Origin: Acetivibrio ethanolgignens
GTDB taxonomy: Bacteria; Bacillota; Clostridia; Lachnospirales; Lachnospiraceae
Reading direction: 5' to 3'
Assembly (NCBI RefSeq): GCF_001461035.1
Contig: NZ_LNAM01000164.1
Location: 1-60,159 of the forward strand
Length of the DNA: 60,159 nucleotides
Shown here: piece by piece, positions 9,526-17,614 of the stretch
Numbering within the stretch: the first letter of the stretch is position 1
How the letters are laid out: each line of letters begins with the position of its first letter
Made by a program: the position numbers and the translations under genes
The notes under the pieces: model-generated
The model's database searches: none
Seen by the model: the letters and a program-made list of their open reading frames with translations, nothing else
What the model was told of the DNA's origin: nothing

Positions 9526-10425
9526 TATGTAAGGCGTAACCTGATAGACGTAATAATTTAGCCAATTGGAGTAAATGGTATTGGAATGACCTCGCCAACG
9601 CATCAGAGGCTTTTTCTCCGGGTTATCATCCGGATAGTAGTTTTTTGGAAGCTCAATTGGAAGCCCCTTATCTAAATCCCGATGGTATTCTTTATCCAGG
9701 GTCATGCGGTCGTATTCCGGGTGACCAAACATAAAGAATTGACTGCCGGAAGCCTCCATAGCAAGGAAAACACCGGCCTCGGGTGAGTCTGCCATAATGG
9801 TAATGCCCGGAAGCTTTTCAATATCTTTGGAAGCTACCGTGGTATGGCGGGAGTGTGGGGCAAAAAATACATCGTCAAAGCCCCGGACAATCGGAACACG
9901 GCGGTGATGTACCTGATGCTCGTAGACGCCGAACAGCTTTTTGTCCAGCAGGTGCTTTTTAACTCCATAGTGATAGTAAAGACCGGCCTGGGCTCCCCAG
10001 CAGATATGGAGAGTCGAGGTCACATGGGTTTTGGACCATTCCATAATCTGTGTCAGCTCCTGCCAGTAGGCGACCTCTTCAAAGTCCATCTGTTCAACGG
10101 GAGCACCTGTGATAATCAGACCATCAAATTTAAGCTCTTTGATATCCTTAAAGGTCTGGTAAAATTTGTCCAGATGGCTGGTGACAGTATTTTTTCCGAT
10201 ATAAGAGGCAGTGGATAAAAAGGTAACATCTACCTGCAAAGGCGTGTTAGAAAGACAGCGAAGCAGCTGGACTTCAGTATCCTCCTTTAGTGGCATCAGA
10301 TTTAAAATGGCAATTTGTAAGGGGCGGATATCCTGGGAAATAGCCCGGTTTTCATCCATCATGAATATATTTTCCTCCTCCAGGATTTTTTTTGCTGGAA
10401 GAGAGTTGTAAACTTTAATTGGCAT
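9520..10425 (-). CDS. metAA: Homoserine O-acetyltransferase (MetA family)
   Basis: Activates homoserine in methionine biosynthesis. 301 residues, full length for the MetA/HTS family, class-I glutamine-amidotransferase-like fold. The nucleophile is C142 in [10 protein letters not shown], and the His/Glu of the triad lie in FGHPEYD. Residue 111 is Glu ([13 protein letters not shown]). In characterised family members Glu at this position selects acetyl-CoA and Gly selects succinyl-CoA, so acetyl transfer is inferred. It is convergent with ligA, overlapping by 6 bp, and divergent from nfo with a 90-bp gap that must hold both promoters. No SAM riboswitch or T-box fits in that gap. Confidence 0.92.
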   Translation of the reverse strand: MPIKVYNSLPAKKILEEENIFMMDENRAISQDIRPLQIAILNLMPLKEDTEVQLLRCLSNTPLQVDVTFLSTASYIGKNTVTSHLDKFYQTFKDIKELKFDGLIITGAPVEQMDFEEVAYWQELTQIMEWSKTHVTSTLHICWGAQAGLYYHYGVKKHLLDKKLFGVYEHQVHHRRVPIVRGFDDVFFAPHSRHTTVASKDIEKLPGITIMADSPEAGVFLAMEASGSQFFMFGHPEYDRMTLDKEYHRDLDKGLPIELPKNYYPDDNPEKKPLMRWRGHSNTIYSNWLNYYVYQVTPYIL

Positions 10426-10515
10426 AGCATCACCTCATGGATTATTCTAAAAATTTATAACTATAGTAACATGAAGAAAAGAAGAAAGCAAGGAAAGGAC
10501 GGAGGATGAGAAGAA

Positions 10516-11349
10516 ATGTTGACTGTAGGATGTCATATGTCCGTGTCACGCGGATTTGCAGCTATGGGGAAGCAGGCAGTGGAAATAGGAGCAAATACAT
10601 TGCAGTTTTTTACAAGGAATCCCAGAGGTGGTAAGGCAAGAGCTCTGGATGAGAAAGATATTGCTCATTTTTTAGACATTGCCAGGGAAAATAACTTTGG
10701 CCCTTTGGTGGCTCATGCACCGTATACGTTGAATGCCTGCTCGGACAAGCCGGAGGTACTGGACTTTGCTTATCGGGCGATGAAAGAGGATTTGGAACGG
10801 ATGGAATATCTGCCGGGAAATTACTACAATTTTCATCCGGGCAGCCATGTGGGACAGGGCAGTGAAATCGGCATCCAAAAGATAGCCGGGCTTTTAAACG
10901 AGCTTTTGTCAGAGGAACTGAAGACGATGATATTGCTGGAAACTATGGCTGGAAAGGGAAGTGAGGTAGGCAGAAGCTTTGAAGAGCTGGCGGCTATTAT
11001 TTCCCAGACGAAATGTCAGGAAAGGCTGGGTGTTTGTCTGGATACCTGTCATGTGTTTGATGGAGGCTATGATATAAAGGAAAATCTGGAAACGGTTTTG
11101 GAGGAATTTGACCGCATTATTGGACTTAACAGGCTTAAGGCAGTGCATTTAAATGACAGTATGTATGGCTTTAAAAGCCACAAGGACCGACATGCAAGAC
11201 TAGGCGAGGGACAGCTTGGCTGGAAGGCGATTTTTGAAATTATGAATCATCCAAAGCTTAAGGGACTGCCCTTTTGCCTGGAGACACCGAATGAGCTGCC
11301 GGGCTATGCAGAAGAAATTCGTATTTTACGAGAAAACTATAAGGAGTAG
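10516..11349 (+). CDS. nfo: Endonuclease IV (Nfo)
   Basis: AP endonuclease that cuts 5' of abasic sites in base-excision repair, with a trinuclear zinc centre in a TIM barrel. 277 residues, family length. The Zn-ligand motifs are visible: VAHAPYTLN, NFHPGSHVGQG, LLETMAGKG, CLDTCHVFDGGYD, HLNDS and KDRHARLGEGQLG. The ATG at 10516 follows GGAGGATGAGAAGA. The stop lies 4 bp before the AlkD-like gene, so the pair forms a DNA-repair operon in which a glycosylase creates the abasic sites that Nfo processes. Confidence 0.95.
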   Translation: MLTVGCHMSVSRGFAAMGKQAVEIGANTLQFFTRNPRGGKARALDEKDIAHFLDIARENNFGPLVAHAPYTLNACSDKPEVLDFAYRAMKEDLERMEYLPGNYYNFHPGSHVGQGSEIGIQKIAGLLNELLSEELKTMILLETMAGKGSEVGRSFEELAAIISQTKCQERLGVCLDTCHVFDGGYDIKENLETVLEEFDRIIGLNRLKAVHLNDSMYGFKSHKDRHARLGEGQLGWKAIFEIMNHPKLKGLPFCLETPNELPGYAEEIRILRENYKE

Positions 11350-11353
11350 GGAA

Positions 11354-12079
11354 ATGGAATTTACAAAAGAAGCAACAAGAAAGCGGCTTCGCAAGCTTTC
11401 TGATGAAAAGTACCGGGAATTTCACAGTGGGCTGGTGCCGGGAAAGGACAATATTTTAGGTGTCAGGATACCAAAGCTTCGGGCATTTGCAAAGGAAATC
11501 TGCCGGGAGGACTGGAGACTTTGGCTTTCCTTAAATAAAGAGGCTCTGGAGGCTTCAGAGGTTCTTTACGAGGAAATACTTTTACAGGGGCTGGTGATTG
11601 CCGGAGGCAGGGATGCTTCCTTTGAGGAGCTGTTGAAAAACATTCGTGAATTTGTACCTTATATTGATAACTGGGCAGTCTGCGACACCTTTTGTGCCAG
11701 CTTAAAGCAGACGAAAAAGCATAAAAAAGAGATGTGGGAATTTTTACAGCCATATCTGGAAAGTGACAAGGAGTATTTTATCCGCTTTGGAGTTGTTATG
11801 CTTCTGGATTATTATGTGGATAGGGAATACCTGGAGAAGCTTTATGCTGTCTTTGACAGTATCCACCACGAGGGCTATTACGTTAAAATGGCAGTAGCGT
11901 GGGCCTTATCTGTCTGCTATGTGAAGTTTCCGAAGGAAACGATGAGATATCTCAAAAATAATAAGGCTTTGGATGATTTTACCTATAATAAGGCAATCCA
12001 GAAGACCTGTGAATCCTATCGGGTTGAGCCGGAGGAAAAGGAGAGACTGAAAACAATGAAAAGAAAGTCCGTAGGTTAG
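11354..12079 (+). CDS. DNA alkylation repair protein (AlkD-like glycosylase)
   Basis: 241 residues from ATG 11354, four bases after the nfo stop and behind AAGGAGTAGGG. The frame is open further upstream, but that part lies within nfo. The sequence is entirely helical with HEAT-like repeats: LGVRIPKLRAFAKEI, FVPYIDNWAVCDTF, YVKMAVAWALSVCYVKFP and ALDDFTYNKAIQKTCES. These are hallmarks of the AlkD/YhaZ family (PF08713), which removes N3/N7-alkylated bases. Asp in the DNWAVCD loop fits the family's catalytic Asp. It is co-transcribed with nfo and ends inside a shared bidirectional terminator. Confidence 0.88.
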   Translation: MEFTKEATRKRLRKLSDEKYREFHSGLVPGKDNILGVRIPKLRAFAKEICREDWRLWLSLNKEALEASEVLYEEILLQGLVIAGGRDASFEELLKNIREFVPYIDNWAVCDTFCASLKQTKKHKKEMWEFLQPYLESDKEYFIRFGVVMLLDYYVDREYLEKLYAVFDSIHHEGYYVKMAVAWALSVCYVKFPKETMRYLKNNKALDDFTYNKAIQKTCESYRVEPEEKERLKTMKRKSVG

Positions 12080-12100
12080 CTTTGATACCTACGGACTTTT
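12064..12100. terminator. Bidirectional terminator between alkD-like gene and arcC
   Basis: Perfect 13-bp inverted repeat AAAGTCCGTAGGT (12064-12076) and ACCTACGGACTTT (12087-12099), A-rich on the left and T-rich on the right. The left arm is the last codons of the repair gene. It serves both convergent genes. Confidence 0.88.
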
Positions 12101-12104
12101 ACAA

Positions 12105-13022
12105 TTATTTATGTATCTTTGTACCTGTCTTGCCCTGTACACCGTCTCTTGCCTTTTCGAGCAGTGTGATAAGAGCGGCGCGGCCTTCCTTGGAGCCTGC
12201 AAATTTAACAGCAGCCTGTACCTTAGGAAGCATGGAGCCAGGAGCAAAATGCCCCTCTCCGATATATTTCTCGGCTTCAGAGATAGAGATGTCACTTAAC
12301 CAGGTTTCGTCTGGCTTGCCGAAGTTGATGGCAACCTTTTCTACTGCGGTCAGGATGATTAAGAAATCAGCATCCAGCTCTTCCGCCAACAGGCAGCTTG
12401 CAAAGTCCTTATCAATAACGGCACCAACGCCTTTTAAATGGCCATTTTCATTGACAACAGGAATACCGCCGCCACCGCAGGCGATAACCAGCTGACCCTG
12501 CTCCAGTAAGGAGCGGATAGCATCGATTTCGATGATTTCTGCAGGCTTTGGAGAAGCCACGACACGGCGATAGCCACGGCCAGCATCCTCTTTCATAATA
12601 TAACCAAATTCCTTTGCCTGCTCGTCTGCCTCTTCCTTTGTAAGGAAACGGCCGATTGGTTTGGTTGGATTCTGGAAAGCTGGATCAGCTTCATTTACAC
12701 GAACCTGGGTAATCATGGTTGCAACGGACATACCCTTGTGACCGCGATTTAAAAGCTCCTCACGCAGAGCATTCTGCAAATCATAGCCGATATAAGCCTG
12801 GCTCATGGCAACGCAGACGGATAATGGTGCGTTGGTATCCATGGATTTCTGAATCATGCCGACCTGAGGACCGTTACCATGTACAACAACAACCTCGCAA
12901 TCCTCTTCAATCAAATCTACAATAGCCTTAGCTGTGGTCTTTACAGCAACCATCTGCTCAGCCAGTGTGTTTCCAAGGGCATTACCGCCTAAGGCGATAA
13001 CAATTCTTTTTTTCTTGCTCAT
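12105..13022 (-). CDS. arcC: Carbamate kinase
   Basis: Transfers phosphate between carbamoyl phosphate and ADP, producing ATP in arginine-deiminase or purine/allantoin fermentation. 305 residues, family length, amino-acid-kinase fold. Motifs: IVIALGGNALG at the N-terminus, VVVHGNGPQVG, VACGGGGIPVV and GVGAVIDKDFAS. It is a stand-alone gene here, without arcA or arcB, so the source of carbamoyl phosphate is not shown. It has a clear promoter of its own (13074-13102). Confidence 0.95.
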   Translation of the reverse strand: MSKKKRIVIALGGNALGNTLAEQMVAVKTTAKAIVDLIEEDCEVVVVHGNGPQVGMIQKSMDTNAPLSVCVAMSQAYIGYDLQNALREELLNRGHKGMSVATMITQVRVNEADPAFQNPTKPIGRFLTKEEADEQAKEFGYIMKEDAGRGYRRVVASPKPAEIIEIDAIRSLLEQGQLVIACGGGGIPVVNENGHLKGVGAVIDKDFASCLLAEELDADFLIILTAVEKVAINFGKPDETWLSDISISEAEKYIGEGHFAPGSMLPKVQAAVKFAGSKEGRAALITLLEKARDGVQGKTGTKIHK

Positions 13023-13073
13023 AACAAGACCTCCTAAATAATTATTTTCCCCTGCTTTAAAAAGCTTAATCTT

Positions 13074-13102
13074 ATCATAACAATAGTGACCGAAAAAATC
13101 AA
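13074..13102 (-). promoter_or_regulatory. arcC promoter
   Basis: On the minus strand: TTGATT (13097-13102), 17-bp spacer, TATGAT (13074-13079), about 50 bp before the arcC start. Confidence 0.7.
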
Positions 13103-13155
13103 TAAAAATCTAAAAATATTTTAGATAATAAAAAATATTTTTAGCAACATTATAG

Positions 13156-13184
13156 TTGCCAATCCTCTCTCTTATCAGTAGAAT
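13156..13184 (+). promoter_or_regulatory. Promoter of the ECF/kinase operon
   Basis: TTGCCA, 17-bp spacer, TAGAAT (13179-13184). Between this and the divergent arcC promoter lies a very AT-rich segment with the palindrome CTAAAAATATTTTAG, a possible operator. Confidence 0.65.
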
Positions 13185-13225
13185 AGAAGTAATGCAAATT
13201 ATGTAAAAAGAAAAGAGGAAAATCT

Positions 13226-13771
13226 ATGAAAAACAGTAAAAGCTATCCGATGATTTTAGCGGGCTTATTTGTGGCCCTTGGTATTGTACTCCCGTCTGCT
13301 ACAGGAGGAATTCCCTTAATTGGTCAGAAGCTTCTGCCGATGCATCTGCCAGTACTTTTATCCGGCTTTGTATGTGGACCCTTCTGGGGGCTTTTGTGCG
13401 GAGCATTGACACCACTTCTTAGAAGTATTTTGTTTGGTATGCCGGTGATGTTTCCGGTAGCTGTTTCCATGGCCTTTGAACTGGCTGCTTATGGTTTTTT
13501 AAGCGGACTTCTTTATCATTGGTTTTCAAAAGTCCTTGCAGGAAGGCAGGTTTTTACTATATATGCAGCTTTAGTGGGAGCTATGCTTGGTGGACGTGTG
13601 GTTATGGGAATTGCGAATACCATTTTGTATGGTGTTGCTAAGACAGGCTATACCTGGCAGCTTTTTGTTGCAGGAGCCTTTGTAAATGCTCTTCCGGGAA
13701 TTATTATTCAGCTTATTTTAATCCCTGCTCTTGTACTTACCTTGAAAAAAGCGGAGATAATAAGAGAATGA
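13226..13771 (+). CDS. ECF transporter S component
   Basis: Membrane substrate-capture subunit of an energy-coupling-factor vitamin transporter. 181 residues, mostly hydrophobic with about six transmembrane helices. The pattern KLLPMHLPVLLSGFVCGP followed by GLLCGALTPLLR is typical of ECF S components. No ATPase or EcfT gene is adjacent, so it probably uses the shared ECF module. The substrate cannot be read from sequence. The stop overlaps the ATG of the kinase gene by 4 bp, suggesting that the kinase phosphorylates and traps the imported compound (inference). Confidence 0.8.
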   Translation: MKNSKSYPMILAGLFVALGIVLPSATGGIPLIGQKLLPMHLPVLLSGFVCGPFWGLLCGALTPLLRSILFGMPVMFPVAVSMAFELAAYGFLSGLLYHWFSKVLAGRQVFTIYAALVGAMLGGRVVMGIANTILYGVAKTGYTWQLFVAGAFVNALPGIIIQLILIPALVLTLKKAEIIRE

Positions 13772-14343
13772 GAGCAGAAGAGGTAAAAAAAGAGCTGGAG
13801 CTTCTTTTTCATAGTCAAGGCGATGCAAAAAAGGAGTGGCTACTGATTGGAATTGATGGTATGTGCTGCAGTGGGAAAACAATGCTGTGCGAAGGGCTTT
13901 TAAAAAAATATGATTGCAATGTATTCCATATGGATGACTTCTTTCTGCGGCCAGAGCAGAGGACTGCAGAACGGCTTTCAGAAGTCGGCGGCAACGTTGA
14001 TTACGAAAGATTTAAGGAAGAGGTATTAAAGCCGCTGCAGCGGCGAGAGACTTTTTCTTACCGTCCCTTTGATTGCAGTACCGGAGGGTTTAAGGAGAAG
14101 ATAGAGGTTTTCCCTAAAAAATGGAATATTATTGAGGGAGCATACTGTCTTCATCCTTATTTTGGAGGGGCTTATGATTACCGATTTTTTATGGCTATTG
14201 AAGAAGAGGAGCAGAAACGCCGGCTACTGAAACGCAGTGGAGCAGAAAAATATCAACGCTTCGTATCTGAATGGATTCCAAAGGAAAATGCGTATTTTCA
14301 AGCTTTTAGGGTAGCTTCTATGGAGCGTAGACCAAATCTATGA
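13768..14343 (+). CDS. Uridine kinase-like P-loop kinase, C-terminus apparently frameshifted
   Basis: 191 residues. Walker A is GIDGMCCSGKT (about 28-38), followed by a VFHMDDFFLRPEQR substrate loop and NVDYERF, as in the uridine/nicotinamide-riboside kinase group. It is coupled to the ECF S component by a 4-bp overlap and may phosphorylate the imported compound. The last codons (MERRPNL) look wrong for the family. From about 14330 the +1 frame reads DQIYDASVVKILYIS and stops at 14375-14377, which fits the usual ending better. Loss of one GT from a GTGT at about 14325-14330 would explain it. So this may be a slightly damaged gene. Confidence 0.72.
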   Translation: MRAEEVKKELELLFHSQGDAKKEWLLIGIDGMCCSGKTMLCEGLLKKYDCNVFHMDDFFLRPEQRTAERLSEVGGNVDYERFKEEVLKPLQRRETFSYRPFDCSTGGFKEKIEVFPKKWNIIEGAYCLHPYFGGAYDYRFFMAIEEEEQKRRLLKRSGAEKYQRFVSEWIPKENAYFQAFRVASMERRPNL

Positions 14344-14403
14344 TGCGTCGGTTGTAAAAATCCTCTACATTTCGTAGAATAAGTCTGCAAAGGAGGAAGG
14401 ACT

Positions 14404-14556
14404 ATGGAACGAAGAGAGGTAAATGCCAAAGCTACCGGAGAGTTTCTGGCGGCACTTAGAAAAAGTAAGGGATATACGCAGGTAGAGGTTGCAGAGCTTT
14501 TAGGAGTTACAAATAAAACGGTAAGCAAGTGGGAGCGGGGAGTTTCCCAAAGTTAA
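14404..14556 (+). pseudogene. XRE-family membrane regulator, 5' part (interrupted by mobile element)
   Basis: Starts at ATG 14404 behind AAGGAGGAAGG. It encodes an N-terminal helix-turn-helix (FLAALRKSKGYTQVEVAELL, then KTVSKWERG). Native codons end at 14541 (gly of KWERG). The mobile element then adds V-S-Q-S and a stop. The remainder of the gene resumes in frame at 21997. Joining 14404-14541 to 21997-23019 gives 387 codons including the stop. The truncated peptide might still bind DNA. Confidence 0.9.
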
Positions 14557-14561
14557 AGATA
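14542..14561 (+). repeat. Left terminal inverted repeat of the mobile element
   Basis: GTTTCCCAAAGTTAAAGATA. The reverse complement of the right end differs at two of 20 positions. It follows GGGGA of the host KWERG codons. Confidence 0.88.
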
Positions 14562-14616
14562 CCACATCAATCCCACGCGGACTTTTGCTCAACCGATACA
14601 GCCGGAGGGCTGGATA

Positions 14617-14698
14617 ACAAGAAAAGGCGGTATGCGCCCCGTGGAGGGGTAGCGTACCGCCTTTTCTTGTGGGGGTTTCCAAAGGGGGCAACGCCCCC
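14617..14698. other. Structured left-end region of the element: two strong hairpins
   Basis: A perfect 16-bp inverted repeat ACAAGAAAAGGCGGTA (14617-14632) and TACCGCCTTTTCTTGT (14655-14670), whose T-rich right arm could end transcription, is followed by GGGGGC/GCCCCC (14684-14698). No credible gene lies in 14557-15154: ORFs there on both strands lack ribosome sites and follow the folded, GC-rich DNA. The segment holds these hairpins, the oriT and further inverted repeats (for example CAAGGC.../GCCTTG near 14980-15016). Confidence 0.7.
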
Positions 14699-14703
14699 AT
14701 TTG

Positions 14704-14741
14704 GCACACGACTTTGCGAAGCAAAGTGTAGTGTGTTATAC
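14704..14741 (+). other. oriT: Origin of transfer (oriT), MobV/pMV158 type
   Basis: GCACACG, stem ACTTTGC-GAA-GCAAAGT (14711-14727), then TAGTGTG|TTATAC. This has the same order as the pMV158-family oriT: an outer CACAC/GTGTG pair, an inner hairpin and the nick sequence TAGTGTG/TTA. Nicking is predicted between 14735 and 14736. The matching MobV relaxase is encoded at 19017-19961 in the same element, which supports the call. Confidence 0.85.
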
Positions 14742-15154
14742 GCTCTGCCGGCGTTGCCGTGAAAATGCCGTTGCCGCCGGGGAGGGCAAGGGCATTTGAA
14801 GCGGCAGGAAAACAGGGCTGTGCTTGCGTGGCGTGGAGCCGCAAGCGCAGGTCTGGACTCATCAGCAGACAGGGCGTATATGAAAGCCCCAGTTCCTCGT
14901 CCTACGCTCCAACTTGTGGACAAAGTGTCCCGAAGTTGTGGCCACACTCCCGGAAAAGTAGCAGGACAACGGGCAACCGTCAAGGCTGAAATGAACGGGT
15001 TTACACCCGGCCTTGACCTCCGCCCGCTGTCCCGCTGGATGGGTGGACAAGGCGGCCAATCCCTCAAAGTGCTTGGCCGCTCTCTTTCTGATTTTGAGGT
15101 ATTCAGTTTTTCAAAATTGAATAATCAAAATAAATTTTTTCGATTGAAAAAATT

Positions 15155-16021
15155 TTATTTGTTATCATCTTCAATGCCATATTTTTTCTTTTGCCGAATC
15201 ACATAATTACTGATTTTTTCATCATATAGTGGATACTGGTAATCCAACTGGCATGCCACTTCTGACGAAACCTCCCGGAACAATGCCATACATTGTTCAA
15301 AGGATTCCCACATATGGGGATAGGAATCCATATTATAAGTGGACATAAGTCGTTCCCACAATTCCTCTGGGACATATTGCTTCATAAATTTATAGTTTTT
15401 TCCCAAACTGAAATGAAATCCCTGTTTGATACCAATCAGCCAGGAAATCATGCGAAGCAATTCTTTTCGTACTATATCATTCATATGGTCAATAGCAAAA
15501 AGAATTTCTTTGCGGCATAAGCCCTTTACTACATATGTTGTAGTATTCCAAAATTCATTACAGCAATCGTCAAACATTCTTTGAGTAGGCTTCTGCAAGT
15601 GGTAGTCTATATCCGTTGGTATTGGCGGCTTTACGATACGGTTGTCTTTATCCAACAGTAACTTTACCAGTTTATCCCATGTAAAATACTCGTCTATCAG
15701 TTCCAGCGGCAGCAAAGTTAAATCTATCTTAACATCATCAGTAAACAGCATTAAATATGAAAATCCCTTTTCTACAGCTGGAAATAATTCCATATCTTCC
15801 GGCTTTTGCAGAATCAACCTTTCACCAAATATATCTAGCCATTTATCATCACTTGTGAAGCTGTCCATATCCGTAACAAAAAAAGTAATATCAAAATCCT
15901 GAAAATCATCAGGCGGAATATTTGTATTTGTTCTAGATCCTTCCAAAGTAACCATGCGAATGCGTTTGTCTGTTTTTGCAAAATTCAAAACAATATCATA
16001 AACTTCCTTTTCTGATCTCAT
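15155..16021 (-). CDS. ant(6)-Ib: Aminoglycoside 6-adenylyltransferase (streptomycin resistance), ANT(6)-I type
   Basis: Adenylylates the 6-hydroxyl of streptomycin, inactivating it. 288 residues from the ATG at 16021, which follows GGAGGAGATAAAA; the open frame starts slightly earlier but would include that site. The nucleotidyltransferase motif is VTLEGSRTNTNIPPDDFQDFD with the paired Asp DFDITFF. Further family blocks are LQKPEDMELFP, LMLFTDDVKIDLTLLPLE and GLCRKEILFAIDHMN. The C-terminus ISNYVIRQKKKYG is closer to ANT(6)-Ib than to ANT(6)-Ia. The gene symbol is by similarity. It is cargo of the mobile element. Length and motifs are intact, so it should be functional. Confidence 0.9.
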   Translation of the reverse strand: MRSEKEVYDIVLNFAKTDKRIRMVTLEGSRTNTNIPPDDFQDFDITFFVTDMDSFTSDDKWLDIFGERLILQKPEDMELFPAVEKGFSYLMLFTDDVKIDLTLLPLELIDEYFTWDKLVKLLLDKDNRIVKPPIPTDIDYHLQKPTQRMFDDCCNEFWNTTTYVVKGLCRKEILFAIDHMNDIVRKELLRMISWLIGIKQGFHFSLGKNYKFMKQYVPEELWERLMSTYNMDSYPHMWESFEQCMALFREVSSEVACQLDYQYPLYDEKISNYVIRQKKKYGIEDDNK

Positions 16022-16109
16022 TTTTATCTCCTCCAATTATTGAAATAGGTGTGAAGCCATTTTAGGGCTTTCCCGCCTTGATTACCCTTTAGCAAAGACG
16101 GGCGGGACT

Positions 16110-16154
16110 GTCAACGGCGGCGCATGAAATGCGCCGTTCATCTTGACCGTTGAC
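16110..16154. other. Nested hairpin between ant(6) and the kinase gene
   Basis: Outer stem GTCAACGG (16110-16117) with CCGTTGAC (16147-16154); inner stem GGCGCAT-GAA-ATGCGCC (16119-16135). It lies in the gap between two minus-strand genes. It could be a terminator-like or recombination-scar structure; no T-tract follows on either strand. Confidence 0.5.
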
Positions 16155-16196
16155 TGGCTCGGCTGGCTTTGCTATCTTCCTGACAAATGGGAATGT

Positions 16197-16742
16197 CTAA
16201 GATAGTAAAGACGTCCCACATGCAACTCTTTCTTTTATTGCGGAAACCGTATCTTTAATTGTGAATGTAGTTGTGTCTATGACATTTGATTCATATACTC
16301 CCAAACCGGAAAATTGCTCCCACATTGTTTCCACTAATTCAATATTTGTTTTTCTATCTAATTTTGAGCGTTCCACAGCTCGCTTCATAGTTTCTTTTTT
16401 ACTCGCTCTTAATACAATATAGTGTACCTCGTAATCTTCTTGGGCAAGAGCTTTCCATGGCTCCAAAAACCATGGCCCGACAATCCCATCTACAATTACA
16501 TCATATCCGCCACGAGCATATCGCTTTGCAGCTTCTAAAAAGGCTTCAATGACAACCAGATTTTGCTCGTTGGATTCTGGCAAATGTGGTGGTATTGCGC
16601 CTTTGCTTAAGTAATGAAAAAAGTCATCGGTGTGCATATGCACTGATTTATCCATATCTGATTCCTTTGCGACAATTGACGCAGTTGTTGTTTTTCCTGT
16701 CCCCGGTGAGCCTGTAATCACAATAATTCTTCCTTGATTCAT
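16197..16742 (-). CDS. P-loop kinase/AAA-type ATPase cargo protein
   Basis: 181 residues with Walker A GSPGTGKTT (about 11-19), a Lid/Asp region HTDDFFHYL and the Walker-B-like VIVDGIVGPWF. The pattern resembles small kinases of the zeta-toxin/chloramphenicol-phosphotransferase/shikimate-kinase group. The substrate is unknown. It sits upstream of ant(6) in the same orientation and probably belongs to the same acquired cassette, perhaps acting on a drug or nucleotide (inference). ATG 16742, then a clear frame to 16197. No signal peptide, so cytoplasmic. Confidence 0.75.
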   Translation of the reverse strand: MNQGRIIVITGSPGTGKTTTASIVAKESDMDKSVHMHTDDFFHYLSKGAIPPHLPESNEQNLVVIEAFLEAAKRYARGGYDVIVDGIVGPWFLEPWKALAQEDYEVHYIVLRASKKETMKRAVERSKLDRKTNIELVETMWEQFSGLGVYESNVIDTTTFTIKDTVSAIKERVACGTSLLS

Positions 16743-16770
16743 CTGTATTTTCCCTCACAATTCAAATTTA

Positions 16771-17574
16771 TCACTTTGTTCCTGCCTGCTCAATCATCTT
16801 CTTCGCAAACTGCTGGAACATTTCAACAGTTTCTTTATCCATCGGTGTAAGCTGTCCGATCTGTCCAGCTATCATCGCCGTTACATCGTCAATGGAAAGT
16901 GGTTTTTGTTTCTGTTCCGCCAGTGCGTCCCGCATGGCTTGGAACATAGCGGCGGTCACAGCTTCTCCCGGCTGTTCCCCGTTGTCAATGTCTTTCTTAA
17001 TGTCCCGCAGGATAGCCAGGAACACATTTTTGATTTTTTCAATCTCCGCTTCATGTTCCCCTATCTTTTGGGCGTTCAAAAGCTGTAAATCCTGCTTCGC
17101 TTCTGCCCGGTGTTCCGGGTGTTCTTTCATCAGGTCGGACAGGGAAGCCGTTGCCATCTCGATAAGCTGGTTTCTTGCTGTTATGCCCTTTGCCGCCGTA
17201 TCCTGAAAATAAATCCGTATCAAATCTATCAGCTTAGGAAAATTCCTGTGTTCCAACAGGCGGTTGAGGATTTGCACATCAACAGCACCCGTCACAAGCC
17301 CCCTCACGGCTCCCTCGGACAAGCCTAATTCAGAAATATCGTAGCTTTTACGAACGCTCACGGTAGACAAGCCCAGTATGTAGTCTGTCGATACCTTAAA
17401 TTCCTTTGCCACACCTATGAGAATATCACTGCTGACCGTTCTTGTTTCGCCGCTGACAATGCGGCTCAACTGGGAAGCGGAAACGCCTATCTTCTCCGCA
17501 AGTTCCTTTTGTGTGATGTGGTTCCCGTTGCATAAATCGGAAATCCGCTGTCCGGGCGTTCCGGGTAAAGCCAT
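16771..17574 (-). CDS. XRE-family regulator of the mobile element
   Basis: 267 residues from ATG 17574 (behind GGAGGAGGTGCG; a longer frame exists but would include the ribosome site). HTH_3 domain at about 8-65 (ITQKELAEKIGVSASQLSRIVSG) and a helical C-terminal half (about 100-267) with many Glu/Lys/Gln residues. This is the usual element-borne repressor next to the Cys-rich VLP/rep/mob block, which is transcribed the other way. Palindromes just upstream (17615-17689) are probable operators through which it would repress itself and the transfer genes. Confidence 0.82.
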   Translation of the reverse strand: MALPGTPGQRISDLCNGNHITQKELAEKIGVSASQLSRIVSGETRTVSSDILIGVAKEFKVSTDYILGLSTVSVRKSYDISELGLSEGAVRGLVTGAVDVQILNRLLEHRNFPKLIDLIRIYFQDTAAKGITARNQLIEMATASLSDLMKEHPEHRAEAKQDLQLLNAQKIGEHEAEIEKIKNVFLAILRDIKKDIDNGEQPGEAVTAAMFQAMRDALAEQKQKPLSIDDVTAMIAGQIGQLTPMDKETVEMFQQFAKKMIEQAGTK

Positions 17575-17614
17575 AGATACGCACCTCCTCCGCATACTTC
17601 CATTATACAGAATG

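Noticed and set aside
13103-13155. ArgR box upstream of arcC
   Set aside because: The AT-rich palindrome CTAAAAATATTTTAG is suggestive, but AT-rich DNA produces such dyads by chance and the arginine-box consensus is not clear.
14557-15154. Several overlapping ORFs at the left end of the mobile element
   Set aside because: No ribosome sites, frames overlap on both strands, and the DNA is explained by hairpins and the oriT.
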